From the NCBI GenBank assembly GCA_021613535.1, contig CP075494.1, positions 16,802,001-16,866,000 of the forward strand: a stretch of DNA of 64,000 bases. Direction: 5' to 3'. Under the pieces are notes generated by a model. The model saw only the letters and a program-made list of their open reading frames with translations, was not told where the DNA came from and ran no database searches. The translations under genes and the position numbers were made by a program. The number at the start of each line of letters is the position of its first letter. Position 1 is the first letter of the stretch. The stretch is from Adineta vaga (lineage: Eukaryota > Rotifera). Positions 1 to 10,991 of this stretch are shown here, in pieces.

Positions 1-1711
1 GCAGACTAGACGTTTGTTTAAGAAACTTCTAGTAACTAAAATCTGTAGGGATTAATGAACTTTTAAGAAGTTTCAAGTACTTCAATGCATGAACTAAGGC
101 AAATCTTTGTCGTATTTTTAGCGTGATGACCGACCGAGTTATATCCTTACAACAAAGGATCGGCATCAATTTCGATTCATAACTTGTTATCATTATTAAG
201 AAACTGAAACTAACTTTTTATTATGCATAGAAGTTTTGATTCTCATTAAGAATTTTGTTGTAGAAGTGTTGCTTTGAATATAAGGTCTAGCGGGGTTTGC
301 GTTGTGCTTCTTGTTATTCGAAATTTCTAAATATTCTGAGCACTGTTATATTTCTTTCAGAAAATAGTCAGCGAATCCGAAGGGTGAGCCTTACTTGTGA
401 GCTATAAGATAAACAAGTTCAGTTAATTATTAGGACGTAAATGGTCCGTCCGGCGTCGTCGATGGAACAGACTAAAACAATTACTGGTGAATAATATTCA
501 ATACAATAATGAAATAATTCTTAACACAATAAAAGAACATTTCCTCAGAAGATATTACAAATCAATATCTACGTAATATTTAAGCACTTTTGTCATAATT
601 GAAGTCTATATGACACGGCCATATTCTTATATACATGATTTATATCATTAAGTAGCTTACCAATAATAATATATCCTGATTATTAACTCGAACATTTAGT
701 AGAAAATATCTACATGACTTATAAAACATAGGATTGAAATAAAAAATTAAAGTTTTGATGAATTCGCACTTTTTCCTCAAATAATAATTCGTAAAACCCA
801 CTGTCATTGATATCGTATGCTATCACCTAGTATATGAAATACTTTGAGAATAATATATATATATAAATAAATCGATATATCTGTATGATAAGATGTGCAA
901 GTATTTGTTGGAATACTACTGTCATGAAAATTTTTACAAATTCGCATTAGGATTGAGATACCGCGTTCTTCTTAACATTAAGATTGAGTTAAGCTCTCGT
1001 CGATGATCAGTGTATTTCCTAAATATTTATTCAAATTAATAAATGTAAGGATAGAAAACGAACACTAATGAAGGTATTTTATATTAAAGCATTTTACACA
1101 ACATGATCGTGTTGTGACTTTCACACACATAATGTAAACATAAAATTCACAATAATTTGGAGAAAAGGACTAAAGAAAACATGTGTGTTAGTGATCTGTC
1201 ATACACAACACATGATTTTTATTTTCGGTAAATGAAGGTCAAAAGCATGTCTGTCGATTTATATTCATCGTTTCACAGCACATTGATAAACAATGAATGC
1301 AAACACTACTTTGCTTTAAGTACTGGCTTCCCACTTTCTCTTTTTCTCTTTTTCTTTTGAGAAAATATTTGCTTGACGTATTTTTTCCCCTTTTTTCTCA
1401 AAAAACTTAAATATTACTTAATATAAGTCTGTAACAAATGCGAAGTAGTGATGTGAACAAGAAAGTTCAGAATAAAATCAAAAAAAAGAGAAAAGAAAAA
1501 CAGAGGAAAAAGAGGAGTAGTGAGATGCCAGCTTTAAGCATGGTCAAACAATTGTTTACTTGACTACGATAATATTATGTGGCATATTGGTTTCTTCTAA
1601 CTACATTCTATGAAAAAATTGCTTCGAACAAAAAAAACGCATTTGTTTTTCATTCTTGACTTTGTACGTGTGAGTTGTTGCGATTTCGATCATTTTTTTT
1701 CTTGTATGTAA
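1..1711. other. AT-rich intergenic region, no gene seen
   Basis: I find no convincing coding sequence. The stretch is AT-rich with scattered short palindromes (for example around 1095-1117) and a loose foldback in which a pyrimidine-rich tract near 1315-1365 faces a purine-rich tract near 1480-1541. The last part presumably holds the promoter and 5' UTR of the downstream gene. Confidence 0.5.
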
Positions 1712-2413
1712 ATGGCGACTGGTAAGTGCGAAAAATTTCGCGTTGGTCGTGAATTCCTAGAAAGTGTTTTATGGCCTTTCGCGATGCGGAAACCCGATCA
1801 TGATCGATGTTATTGTAATCAATGTTATCCAGCTACTCTCTCAAACACATTGACTGTCGCTGGTTATACGAATGTCATTCCACGTGGATGGACTCGTTTT
1901 GCTGTTTCTGTTGACGAAGCTTTCTTCAATCATCATGATGTATGGAAAAAATGGCTTAACTGTTATCATGGAACAAGTATTGAGAGTGCAAAATCTTGTG
2001 TTGAGCATCGACAATTACTACTACCAAGTGATGTAACAATGCATGGTAAGAAACTAGCAATACGCGACGGTCATATTCCAGGAGAGATATTTGTTTTCAC
2101 TACACCATCAATTAGTTATGCTGCACTCGAGTGTTATGCACATACATATAACTTTATATCACCTCATAATTCAAAACTCTATACAATAAAAGTAGCATTA
2201 CAGTGTAAACAAAAAGCTGATTCAATTATTGTTCAACCAGAAACAGTTGGTGCGAGTCAGAAAGAAATAAAAATATGTCCTTTTATATCGAATGATAAAT
2301 TGGAATGGAAAACACAAAATCGATCCACTGTTATGATTTACGGATTAATGCTAGAAATAAAAAAATGTAATCAGAGCAACGTTATCGAACCGGCACCACT
2401 GCTAGTAGTTTAA
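1712..2413 (+). CDS. YHGT-motif ADP-ribosyltransferase-like domain protein (probable first exon of a larger gene)
   Basis: A 233-residue ORF starting at an ATG (MATGKCEKFR). Residues about 82-215 carry a YHGT motif, a later IFVFTTPSISYA stretch and an ICPFISND segment, a pattern I associate with PARP/ART-like 'YHGT' domains common in bdelloid rotifers and some fungi. The HGT resembles the NAD-binding motif of PARP-type transferases, but activity is inference because the full catalytic triad cannot be assigned. The stop lies only 8 nt before a HEAT-repeat ORF in another frame. GT dinucleotides at 2405 or 2408 (both phase 0) pair with an AG ending at 2478 to give a 71-74 nt intron that would join the two ORFs in frame. 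I therefore suspect one gene encoding an ART-like domain followed by HEAT repeats. Confidence 0.7.
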   Translation: MATGKCEKFRVGREFLESVLWPFAMRKPDHDRCYCNQCYPATLSNTLTVAGYTNVIPRGWTRFAVSVDEAFFNHHDVWKKWLNCYHGTSIESAKSCVEHRQLLLPSDVTMHGKKLAIRDGHIPGEIFVFTTPSISYAALECYAHTYNFISPHNSKLYTIKVALQCKQKADSIIVQPETVGASQKEIKICPFISNDKLEWKTQNRSTVMIYGLMLEIKKCNQSNVIEPAPLLVV

Positions 2414-2421
2414 GAATTAAT

Positions 2422-4227
2422 ATGTATATGTTTATTTGTAATTTACCAATTTCCAATCCAAGTGTAGATTTGATACAGTTGCATCTAACAGCACTTAACA
2501 CTAACAACTATAATATTATAGAGAGTGCACGTGAAGCTCTCGTTCGTTTGGGAGACAAAGCAGCAACTAACGAAGTAATTAATACATTGATGAATTTAAT
2601 ATGCGATACAAACGATAAGCGTGGACGCCTAAGTGCATGTACAGTTCTTAGTAATATGGGTAAAAAGGTAGTAACAAACGAAGTTATTGATAGATTACTG
2701 AGCCTCGTCAATCATGCTAATTGGGATGTGTCAGAGAGTGTGTGTGAAGCTCTCGTAAAAATGGGTAAAAAAGAAGGAGCGGAAAAGCTGATTGATAGAC
2801 TGCTGACGCTACTTGAAGATTCTGATAGGAACACCAATCAGAGTGCATGTGAAGTTCTCGTTCGAATGGGTGAAAGAATAGCAAATAATGAGGTGATTAA
2901 TATATTGTTGAATTTAATATGTGACACGACCGATACGCATGTTCGTCTGAATGCATGTACAGTTCTTACCAGTATGAGACAAAAAACAGCAAGTAACGAA
3001 GTTATTGACAGATTGCTGAGTTTAGTTGGTCATACAGACTGGGACTTGATACAAAATGCGTATCAAGCTCTATCTCTAGACCAGCGTGGTGAAAAAGTCG
3101 CAATTAATGAAGTGATTCATAAGCTATTAATTCTAGCTGGTGATTCAGATCGGAACACTACTCAACAAACATGTGAAGCTCTTATTCAAGCAGGTGATAA
3201 AACAGCAATGAAGAAAGTTATTGATGGACTACTGTATCTAGTCAACGATGCTAATAAGTACGTAAGATGGTGCGCATCTGAAGCTCTTGGTAATATGGGT
3301 AAAACAATCGCAACAAAAGAAATAATTGATGGATTATTAACAATCGTAACTCATTCAGACTGGCACATGAAGCAGAGTGCATGTACAGCTCTCGGTAAAA
3401 TAGGTGAAAAAGCAGCAACCAAAGAAGTAATTGATACGCTGCTGAATCTAGTTGGCGATATAGATAAACACGTAAAAAGAACTACTTGTGTAGTTCTTGG
3501 GAAAATGGGCAAAAAAGCAGCAACTAAAGAAGTGATCAACAAATTACTGAATCTAGTCGATCATACAGACAAATACGTCAGTCTGAGTGCATGTGATGCT
3601 CTCCTGCAAATGGATGAAAAAGCAGCAACGGAGACAATGATTAATAGATTGCAGAGTCTAGTTGGTGACACAAATGAATACGTCTGTGTGAGTGCATGTG
3701 CAATTCTAAGTAAGATAAAGGAAACAGTAGCAAGCAAGGAAGTGATTAATGGCTTGTTGAGTTTTGTCGGTGCTAGAGATGGAGATGTGAGACGGCGTGC
3801 ATACGAAGCTCTTGGTAATATGGGTGACGTGGCACAAACGAATCACGTGATAGAAGTGTTAATAGATAGAACGGAGAGATATAATGATAATTTACATGAA
3901 ATATTTTTAGCTGTTGAAAAGATCCTGAATGCGTCGTCATGTTTGTCATATTTAAAAGATGAAACTGTCCAGAAAATATGGAAGCACATCCAAGAGAATG
4001 ATGAAAACTTTTTGGAAGCCATATCTCCTGAGATATTCATTAAAACGTTGCGAGATACGAAAATTTTGTCGTGGCTTTCTGTCATTAAGCATATTTTTAT
4101 TATGAACGGATATGGTATTACTATTAGCGGAGCGACTATCAAAGTGTATGGTAGCAAAAATCCAGTTGATTTATTCTGTACAGATACAGAACTTTGCCAA
4201 CAGATGGAATATTTCTTTTCTAATTGA
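2422..4227 (+). CDS. HEAT-repeat protein (probable second exon of the ART-like gene)
   Basis: The ORF encodes about 13 consecutive helical repeats of 35-37 residues, each close to the pattern EVIdrLLsLv-D-d--vr-sAceALg-mGeKaAtk, i.e. HEAT/PBS-lyase type repeats. They run from about residue 20 to 475, then a non-repetitive C-terminal region of about 125 residues. HEAT solenoids are protein-binding scaffolds. No catalytic motif is seen. The apparent start (MYMFICNLP) may be intronic: an AG at 2477-2478 gives an in-frame entry at 2479 and a plausible splice from the ORF just upstream. The repeats also show as a period of about 105-108 bp in the DNA, so unequal recombination could change copy number. 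No break is visible. Confidence 0.8.
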   Translation: MYMFICNLPISNPSVDLIQLHLTALNTNNYNIIESAREALVRLGDKAATNEVINTLMNLICDTNDKRGRLSACTVLSNMGKKVVTNEVIDRLLSLVNHANWDVSESVCEALVKMGKKEGAEKLIDRLLTLLEDSDRNTNQSACEVLVRMGERIANNEVINILLNLICDTTDTHVRLNACTVLTSMRQKTASNEVIDRLLSLVGHTDWDLIQNAYQALSLDQRGEKVAINEVIHKLLILAGDSDRNTTQQTCEALIQAGDKTAMKKVIDGLLYLVNDANKYVRWCASEALGNMGKTIATKEIIDGLLTIVTHSDWHMKQSACTALGKIGEKAATKEVIDTLLNLVGDIDKHVKRTTCVVLGKMGKKAATKEVINKLLNLVDHTDKYVSLSACDALLQMDEKAATETMINRLQSLVGDTNEYVCVSACAILSKIKETVASKEVINGLLSFVGARDGDVRRRAYEALGNMGDVAQTNHVIEVLIDRTERYNDNLHEIFLAVEKILNASSCLSYLKDETVQKIWKHIQENDENFLEAISPEIFIKTLRDTKILSWLSVIKHIFIMNGYGITISGATIKVYGSKNPVDLFCTDTELCQQMEYFFSN

Positions 4228-4881
4228 CGATGTAAATCATTTTGCATATACAAGCAATTGTAGGTGTAATATATATATAAATAACGTGACTGCTAATAGT
4301 ACTTTTCTTTCATAGAAAAAATAAAAATTGAAAACCTTTTATTCGAAATAAACAAACGACATAGATTTGTGCGAAGACTTTTGCAACAGGGGTTACGTTT
4401 AGAATATTTTTGATTCCTGTTACTACTATCGCTACAGGTGCTTAACAAGTCCTCTCGTATCAACAATGCTAATAAAATAAAAAACATATTTATTTGATTT
4501 AATATGTAGATACAATTATGGTAATCAAATTATTATATTTTAGTCGAATAGAAATCTACATTTTATCTAAACTAGTGTTTATGTGACTGCATGGAATTTG
4601 ACTTACATTTATTAAGAAAAGAAAAACAAATTGTAAGTTGCAACTTATTCGTAAATGCAAGCATTTTCTTCCAGTTTGAAAATGGTCAAAAATAATTTTT
4701 CTCTGAAGCAACCTTTTCTTTATCTATGATTTTTTTCTCAGTCATATCTTTTGATATTCTCTTTATTTTACTCTTTTTAAAAATGTTTTATGTTGATATT
4801 AGACTATATAAATCTAGTTCAAGTTATTTCGTAACTTTCATCAAATATCACATCAGAAATCTGTGCATCGGTTACATTTTA
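4228..4881. other. non-coding stretch after the HEAT gene
   Basis: AT-rich sequence without a credible ORF. It presumably contains the 3' UTR of the HEAT gene. Nothing else is recognised. Confidence 0.4.
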
Positions 4882-5029
4882 ATGGAAGATTCACGATTAC
4901 TTAATCTTTCTCTAGAAATACTTCATCGTATTTTTGACTTCTGTGATACTCGAACAATTCTTTGCAAGATTGGTTGTATTTGTAAGAAATCACATTTTTG
5001 TTGTAAATCAATATGATCTTGAGGGTGTG
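4882..5029 (+). pseudogene. F-box domain fragment, cut off at a telomere-like tract
   Basis: From the ATG at 4882 the translation reads MEDSRLLNLSLEILHRIFDF followed by a DTRTILCKIGCICKK segment, which is an N-terminal F-box (residues about 5-40) as found at the start of many bdelloid F-box proteins. The family frame is then lost. Reading +1 from about 4985 restores family-like residues (VVNQYDLE), so there is a frameshift. The match stops exactly at the TTGAGGGTGTGGG tract at 5019. No leucine-rich or other C-terminal region follows. F-box proteins recruit substrates to SCF ubiquitin ligases, but this copy should be non-functional. Confidence 0.6.
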
Positions 5030-5075
5030 GGTGTGGGTATTCGCTTATCGATCATCTGCACCCTTACACCGACAC
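5018..5075. repeat. telomere-like bracket (G-rich tract, spacer, C-rich tract)
   Basis: 5019-5037 reads TTGAGGGTGTGGGTGTGGG. After about 20 nt it is followed by a degenerate C-rich partner (GCACCCTTACACCGACAC). The G-rich part contains the TGTGGG hexamer. The left side abuts the F-box fragment. Confidence 0.7.
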
Positions 5076-5368
5076 AATCAAAATGCTCCGAATTCAAAGA
5101 TTTCTTCAAAAATAGATGGTCATCGTCATTCATAGTCGTGGATGATGAATTGCTTGAATGATTTAAAACTCGATTGCCATTTACTTGTACTGTTACTAGA
5201 GATCTAAATGTCAACTTCCAATTTCGATTTTCGTTCAATCGATAGAGTGTGATTAGCGATCAGACAAGGCATACAAATTTTTATCAATCAACATCCACAT
5301 TCTCGTTCTTTTTATTAAAACCAACATGAAACAGTAATAAAAACGGCTTTGCTTCAAAGGAAAATTTG

Positions 5369-5635
5369 CTAAGCAAATGACAATTGAATATTTTGAACTG
5401 GCGTTTTTCCTCCAGGTGGAATGTGAACCATCATTTCTTGTTGAAGTAAATTAGCATCGACGCCTGATTCACGATGAGTACAAACATAAAGAATAGAACC
5501 TGGATGAACACTTACTGGTTTTATTTCGAAATTATAACGATGAAGAATAGCTAGAAGTATTGTAACTGTTTTCATGCCAGCTCGGATACCATCGCAGTTC
5601 ATTTGACAAATTGTAATTGTACTTGATTGAGCCAT
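5369..5635 (-). CDS. small ORF of unknown function, 88 aa
   Basis: An ATG-started ORF (MAQSSTITICQMNCDGIRAG) with balanced composition, unlike the AT-driven ORFs around it. It has no signal peptide or membrane segment and no domain I recognise. It could be a short gene or one exon. No neighbours suggest a role. Confidence 0.35.
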   Translation of the reverse strand: MAQSSTITICQMNCDGIRAGMKTVTILLAILHRYNFEIKPVSVHPGSILYVCTHRESGVDANLLQQEMMVHIPPGGKTPVQNIQLSFA

Positions 5636-6243
5636 GTTTGCAGAAATTTTATGAATAAAGAAATGTTCAATGCAATAGAAATATGTAAGTTCATATATAT
5701 ATCAAATAAAGAAATGTTTGTATGTTATAAGATTGGATGAAAAAACAAAAATGTCAATGACAAAAATATTGAAAAATAAACGTCCAAAACGTTTAAATTC
5801 AAAAAAATAATTCATTATAAAAAAAAATGTCACAAAGTTTTCAAATGTCATGTCATTGTTAATATCAATAGAGGTCTCTCTATATCAAACATCGTACGGG
5901 TGATGGTAGTGGCGTTGATGAAAGAAACACATAGACATTTATCATTCTCCTCGTTATATAATGAATATACATATATATAAAATGAATTCGTTTCAGAATG
6001 AGAATACGATTATTTGTCTATGTAGAAACGAAAAAAGAATAGATGATTTGTTTTTGATAAAAATATTTATTTTGCATTGGAATGTTTCGGATTTATAATT
6101 TTACAACGTACTACAATGAAGTAAACAGTATAAAGTTCAATGGATTACTTTATGAAACAGACAAAAGTATCATAAATAAAAAAGCAGATACCCTTAAAGG
6201 CGATTTAATGTCGATGAGGTTGTATGATGTAAGATTATCAGAA

Positions 6244-6264
6244 TACACCCACATCCACCCTCAA
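6244..6264. repeat. telomere-like C-rich tract
   Basis: The sequence CACCCACATCCACCCTCAAG is the complement of the CTTGAGGGTG-type tracts found elsewhere in the window. No G-rich partner is evident to its left. Confidence 0.6.
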
Positions 6265-6378
6265 GTTTAACCTTAGAAATATTTAAATATTTTAAAGAAT
6301 TAAGAAGTTCGTAGCGAGAATGTGGATCTTGATATCAGTTAAATTCACGAACATACATTCCCATCCTTCAAGTATGAG

Positions 6379-6811
6379 TAGAGTCCTGCAGGTCGAGCCA
6401 ACCTGTCCTGACCCGCCCCGCCCGGCCAGGTCAGGACAGGGTAAGGTTATAAAAAATTTTACAGGGCAGGTTGCAGGGTACGAATGTCGTAACCTGTCTT
6501 CAACCTGTGACAAATTTTACACGTGATTCTAGCTCGTTTGGAAGAATTTTAGATAAACGAGCACAATTATTAAGTCTAGATGTTGTCGACGATATGTGAA
6601 TGATTCAAAATTTTCGAGATATGTGATATTGTTTTTGTTTATATTTACTTGCTTTATAATTTGAAATAGATGAATAATATTGTGTAAGAAATTGGTATGA
6701 AAGTTTAGAGTTTTCTTATAATGTGAAATAGGGCAGGGTAGGTTGCAGGTTGCCGAAATCTGAGAAGGGTAGGTTAAAGGTTGCCAAAATATCTTGCCCT
6801 GCAGTACTCTA
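6379..6811. mobile_element. non-autonomous hAT element (MITE), 433 bp
   Basis: Terminal inverted repeats TAGAGTCCTGCAGG (left) and CCCTGCAGTACTCTA (right) are bounded by a perfect 8-bp duplication AGTATGAG at 6371-6378 and 6812-6819. An 8-bp duplication with TAGRG-type ends is diagnostic of the hAT superfamily. The interior is rich in CCTGTCC/GGACAGG and GGTTGCAGG motifs and encodes no transposase, so it depends on an element elsewhere. Confidence 0.85.
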
Positions 6812-6819
6812 AGTATGAG

Positions 6820-7654
6820 ATTCTCGTAGAGTTATTTAAGTCTTTGATTTACAATGATTATACATAATTGTGATTATATTGAAAAATCAATTCTTTATAG
6901 AATTAAAAAAACATTTGGTTAGGTATAACTTTCCACAAACACTATCTTAATCTCAAAATGATCGACGTGTATGTATTCTAAAGGGAAAACAGTTGACTCT
7001 TGAAATTAGGATGAAATCATAGAGAAATCTTTTTTTATCTTTATCAATCGAGTATACTTGTAATTGCTTCTATGAGAATAGAAGATTTGAACGAGATAAC
7101 TTATTATATAGTTTAGTTTGAATCATCTTGAATCAATTTTCTATTCAAGATTTCTTTTTATTATTATTATGATTTTATTCTTATCTGACTTAATATCTGA
7201 TATATAAAACCTTTCAATCCCTCTCGTGCTTTGAATCATTTCAATCTATATCTTCACTCTTGTCACGTTCATTAAATGTTCATCAATATCAATAAAACAA
7301 GAAAGTATAGATTCATAAAAAACCAAAATTCGAAGTAACAGTGTTTTTCAGGATTATAATCACATCAACTTGAGTGCTACAGTAAATGGATGTCTTCCTT
7401 CTTCATCCACATCTTCAAATATATATAATATTGTTAATAAACTATATATTACTTTAAAGATAAATAATATTTTTGCACCATAACACGTGTAAGGTAAAAC
7501 ACAAAATAGTTATTATTATTATTCGAACTGATCATCATATTTGATGCTTGAATGATTTTGATATATATTTTTTCTCGAAGATTCGATAAAGGATATATAA
7601 AACATTGATATATTCATAAATATTATTTCTTTCGATATTTGTGTTGATATATAA
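6820..7654. other. intergenic, AT-rich
   Basis: No ORF or RNA is recognised. The last 150 bases are strongly AT-rich and lead into the ATG at 7655, so they probably include that gene's promoter. Confidence 0.4.
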
Positions 7655-8314
7655 ATGGCCTTTAAACAAGTCAAAGCAATTTTTGTTATAACATTATTAA
7701 TTGTTATTATTCATCAATGCTTATCGAAAGATATGAAATCATCTAAACGAACAAAAGATGGTTTTTATGAAAGAAATGTCAAATCTGATGTATTCAAGAA
7801 ATTCATATTCGCTCAACGTGGTGAAGTTACTTGTCCTGAACCTTATAAACGAGATTTGGAAGTTTGTACATGTAATTATCTTATAAAAGATGAAGACATT
7901 GATGGTTATGGAAAATATGCTGTTACAATTGATAATTATAATGCTGTTACAGTTAATAATGACGTTGTAACTAAAGTTGGTGGTAGTTGTGGTCCTACTT
8001 GTCCTAAAGGCTACAAACCTTTGCATGCTACTAATCCTGATTGGACGAAATACTATACTGGTTATGGTGATAACATTGAATCTCGAGAGTACGTTCGCAT
8101 GTATAATTTTCCTAAGGTTGATCGAAATGCTGCTGATCCATATTCTTTTCTCCCTTTTTATACAATTAAAGATACTTATAGTAAGTATTTTTGTATCATT
8201 TTTAATTCGATGTATTATATTGATTTATTTTAAGTTTCTGCTCCAAATTCACCATGGATAATTCTTCCAGACTATTCCAAAAGAATTGCTTTTCGTGTAT
8301 GCCAAAAATTATAA
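7655..8314 (+). CDS. secreted cysteine-containing protein, two exons
   Basis: The N-terminus MAFKQVKAIFVITLLIVIIH with CLSK after it is a clear signal peptide (cleavage near residue 25). The mature part has paired cysteines (CPEPYKR...EVCTCN; GGSCGPTCPKG) and many Tyr/Asp residues. A strong GTAAGT donor at 8181 and an AG ending at 8234 define a 54-nt phase-1 intron, the usual length for this genome. Exon 2 (8235-8314) adds about 27 residues with one more cysteine and ends at TAA. The unspliced reading ends in an implausible AT-derived tail, so I prefer the spliced model (about 202 aa). The family is not recognised. An extracellular role is inferred from the signal peptide only. Confidence 0.75.
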
Positions 8315-8579
8315 AAGAAAATCAAAAGGTATCATTTTACTCAAATTTTTTTTGTCTTTAGAAAAAATTTTCTTTCGATTTTAGTTCCAAGAATATATCG
8401 AATATTCATCGTAGTTCAATATTCACAAACAAAAACTTATTAACTTTTAATCTGTAGTTTTTTCTTTTCTTTTTAATTCATTTCAAATAAATTCATGTAT
8501 CTTTTTTTTTAAAATTAATGTTGTTACATATTCTTTTTCAAATAATATATTCACATTGAAAAATTTGCTTTCTAGCGTC

Positions 8580-8598
8580 GGGGTGGGTGTGGGTGTGA
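8580..8598. repeat. telomere-like G-rich tract
   Basis: GGGGTGGGTGTGGGTGTG contains overlapping TGTGGG units. It lies 260 bp downstream of the secreted-protein gene, and no C-rich partner is close by. Confidence 0.65.
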
Positions 8599-8960
8599 AT
8601 TAGTGCCTGACGTGACCGAGGTCAGATGTACACATTTTATTAGTGAAATGTGAACAAGAACATATCACTGTGAAACGAAAGAATGAATAAAAACATTTTT
8701 AATATAGAGGAACCGAATTTCTCTTAATAAATAAATGATGAACAACTTAACATCAATTATAAACACATTATCAAAAGAAAATTTGTTGAAATGATTTTCT
8801 GATCAAATATGTGCTTGACCATATTTTTTGTCGTTATTGTGTTTTTGATTTTTGATTCTTTTGATGTAGAAAAATATAATAAATTCGTGAAGGAAGTTGA
8901 AAATATGAAACTATTTATACCGTGAAATATTTGTTTCATGAATACAAACAATGCGAGTAG

Positions 8961-9023
8961 AGTGTGTGGTTGTGAGATGGATGTAATACTTAGACTCACA
9001 TCGATACCCACGCCCACCCTCAG
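8961..9023. repeat. telomere-like bracket at the edge of a broken 7TM gene
   Basis: A degenerate GTGTGTGGTTGTGAG tract is followed after about 25 nt by CCCACGCCCACCCTCAG at 9007-9023. The receptor remnant begins at the next base. Confidence 0.6.
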
Positions 9024-9857
9024 TTGTGTTATTGGTGATCGATGTCATTCTTATACAAAAGGTATTGAAGTGACAATCAATGATATTTTACGCAATAAAA
9101 TTCAACAAAAAAAAAATATTTAACAATCAATCAATCATTATTTGTTAAATTGAGTGCTATTTTCACAATGCTTATGTTTGTTGAAGGTGTAATTAATAGT
9201 ATTCTCTCTCTATTAACTTTTCAAAATATTGAATTACGAAAAATTGGTTCTCAAATAAATATTTCTGCAAGTATATCTTTTTATCGAGTTGGTTGTATCA
9301 TAGTTGAACCACTTTTTAAAATTCTCGTCTATCTCGATGCTTGGCTAAATGGTTGTTTCGCTATTGAACGAACTCTTAATGTTTACAAAGATCTTCAATT
9401 TAATAAAAAGAAAAGTCGACATGCCACTCGATGGATTGTAAAAATCCTACCGATTTTTATCTTGGCTACAATCATTCATAAACCTATACATCGACATTTA
9501 TTTGAATATACAAAATTATAATACAATTATTTTATTTGTTCAGCTTTATATATTAGATTTGGAACTGCTCGTCAACGATCAACAATTCGAACTGAACAAA
9601 CATTTCGAGAACTTGTTGTCAAACAATTTAATGAAAATAAACAATTGGTCATTAGTTCTTTGATTCTTTTATGTTTATCATTGCCACGTTTGATCATTTC
9701 ATTAATGTCTGCATTTATAAATGTATCGAATAATCGTTCAATAAGAAGGAGCATCATTCTCAAAAACAGTATGCAACTCATCGTGAACAGTTTTTGCTTC
9801 AATATTAAATGCAGTACGCAATTCGATGTAGAAACGAAAGTTCTCTTTATCCATTAA
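9024..9857 (+). pseudogene. EGF/7TM receptor remnant (rhodopsin-like GPCR), internally deleted
   Basis: The translation begins in the tail of an EGF-like module (CVIGDRCHSYTKGIEV), then TM1 (VEGVINSILSLLTFQN), TM3 (YLDAWLNGCFAIERT, with AIER in the DRY position), an NKKKSRHATRW loop and part of TM4. After the stop at 9521 the family resumes with ARQRSTIRTEQTFRELVV and TM6 (LLCLSLPRLIISLMSAF) before decaying near 9760. TM2, TM5 and the second extracellular loop are missing, and TM7 is frameshifted. Intact members in bdelloids couple EGF-like ectodomains to a 7TM domain. This copy cannot make a receptor. Its 5' end coincides with the telomere-like tract. Confidence 0.65.
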
Positions 9858-10259
9858 TATCACAAATGAAGAATGTCGAGACTCGATTCTGCTTTATTAT
9901 TTCTTTCACTTTGTAAAGACCATAACGATATACGACATGTGCACATTTGGATAAACGATGAAGCTTCAGAAGAGGCGAGCGAAAAAAGAAAAAGAAAGAA
10001 TAGAAAAAAATCAAGTAAAAAATGTATGACAGAGACTATATGAAAATTTTTTCTGTATCATTCTATGTAAAAAGAAACTTTTGTCAAGCTTATTAAGTGA
10101 TCCTAAAATTTCGTTGACACTACTTTTGGGTACTCCTATGTGTATACGTATATCAAAGAATAAAATATCAATCGATTGCCTCCTTTTCGTGATTGCAGAT
10201 ATCATTTTCTGATTTCTTTTATCGTTTATAGTAGTTTTTTAGTTGAATTGCAATAGCAA
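9858..10259. other. intergenic
   Basis: No supported gene. The ORFs here are short and of low complexity. Confidence 0.4.
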
Positions 10260-10991
10260 CTACGTTTGAATGATTGTCATCACTGTAGTTGTGACACGTC
10301 TCATTCTCCATTTTCGAATGCAAAATGTGATAATTTTAACCATTCGTGTTACTATCAGTCCCAACGCTTTTGTCAAACCATCAATCAATCCAACTAATGT
10401 GGTAACAATATAAATTACACTATTCTTTGTCGGATGAGTATAAATACATTGTGATGGTCGACAGTCATTGTAATAATTCTCATATATTATTGATGAATTC
10501 CATTCTTCGACCATCAATTGATTAACAAGTTCTTGAATTGTTGAGTTTTCAAAATAACGACTTGACAATGATTTGTCAAGAGCTGTTGTGTTGAGTGTTA
10601 CACCCATCTGCTTATATGATTTTAATTGACTTAAACATGTGTCATCATAAAAACATCGAAGATCAGATTCAAGTAATGATTCCATCACATAGCATCCGAC
10701 ATAAATACCTGGCACAACAAATGACACAGTGGCTTCAGTAAAATAAAAAATCTTAGATTGATAAGTACAGGTAGCTGAAGTCGCACAGCTACAATTCCCG
10801 AACTTGATTGGATAACTCGAAAGGTTAATGCGTCCTCCAAAGAATATATAATTAGTATTTATACTAGAGAATAAAGCGTTGCTTTGAGTTGTGCCTTGTA
10901 TTGTAGATAAAGATAGCAAAAACTTATTGGTCGTTGACCGTATGACTTGATCTTTCAATGTTGAAATTTGTGATTCAAATACGTCGAAAGC
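10260..10991 (-). pseudogene. two-TM cysteine-family protein, C-terminal half only (copy D)
   Basis: The frame from about 10991 down to 10260 matches the ectodomain and C-terminus of the paralogues at 35-52 kb: NCSCATSATC, VPGIYVGCYVMESLLESDL, CFYDDTC, ENSTIQELVNQLMVEEWN, YNDCRPSQCIYT, then one TM helix (VIYIVTTLVGLIDGLTKALG). The N-terminal TM and the first ectodomain exons are absent. The open frame continues to 11105, but residues beyond the break include HPHPHPHP, which is translated telomere-like repeat, so the upstream ATG there is probably accidental. This is a gene fragment whose 5' end was lost at the G-rich tract. Confidence 0.7.

Noticed and set aside
2508-4253. Minus-strand ORFs opposite the HEAT-repeat gene
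   Set aside because: They mirror the repeat structure of the sense gene and encode Ser/Leu-rich shadows without any domain.
6292-6526. ORFs on both strands inside the first hAT MITE
   Set aside because: They overlap the terminal repeats and contain no transposase motif.
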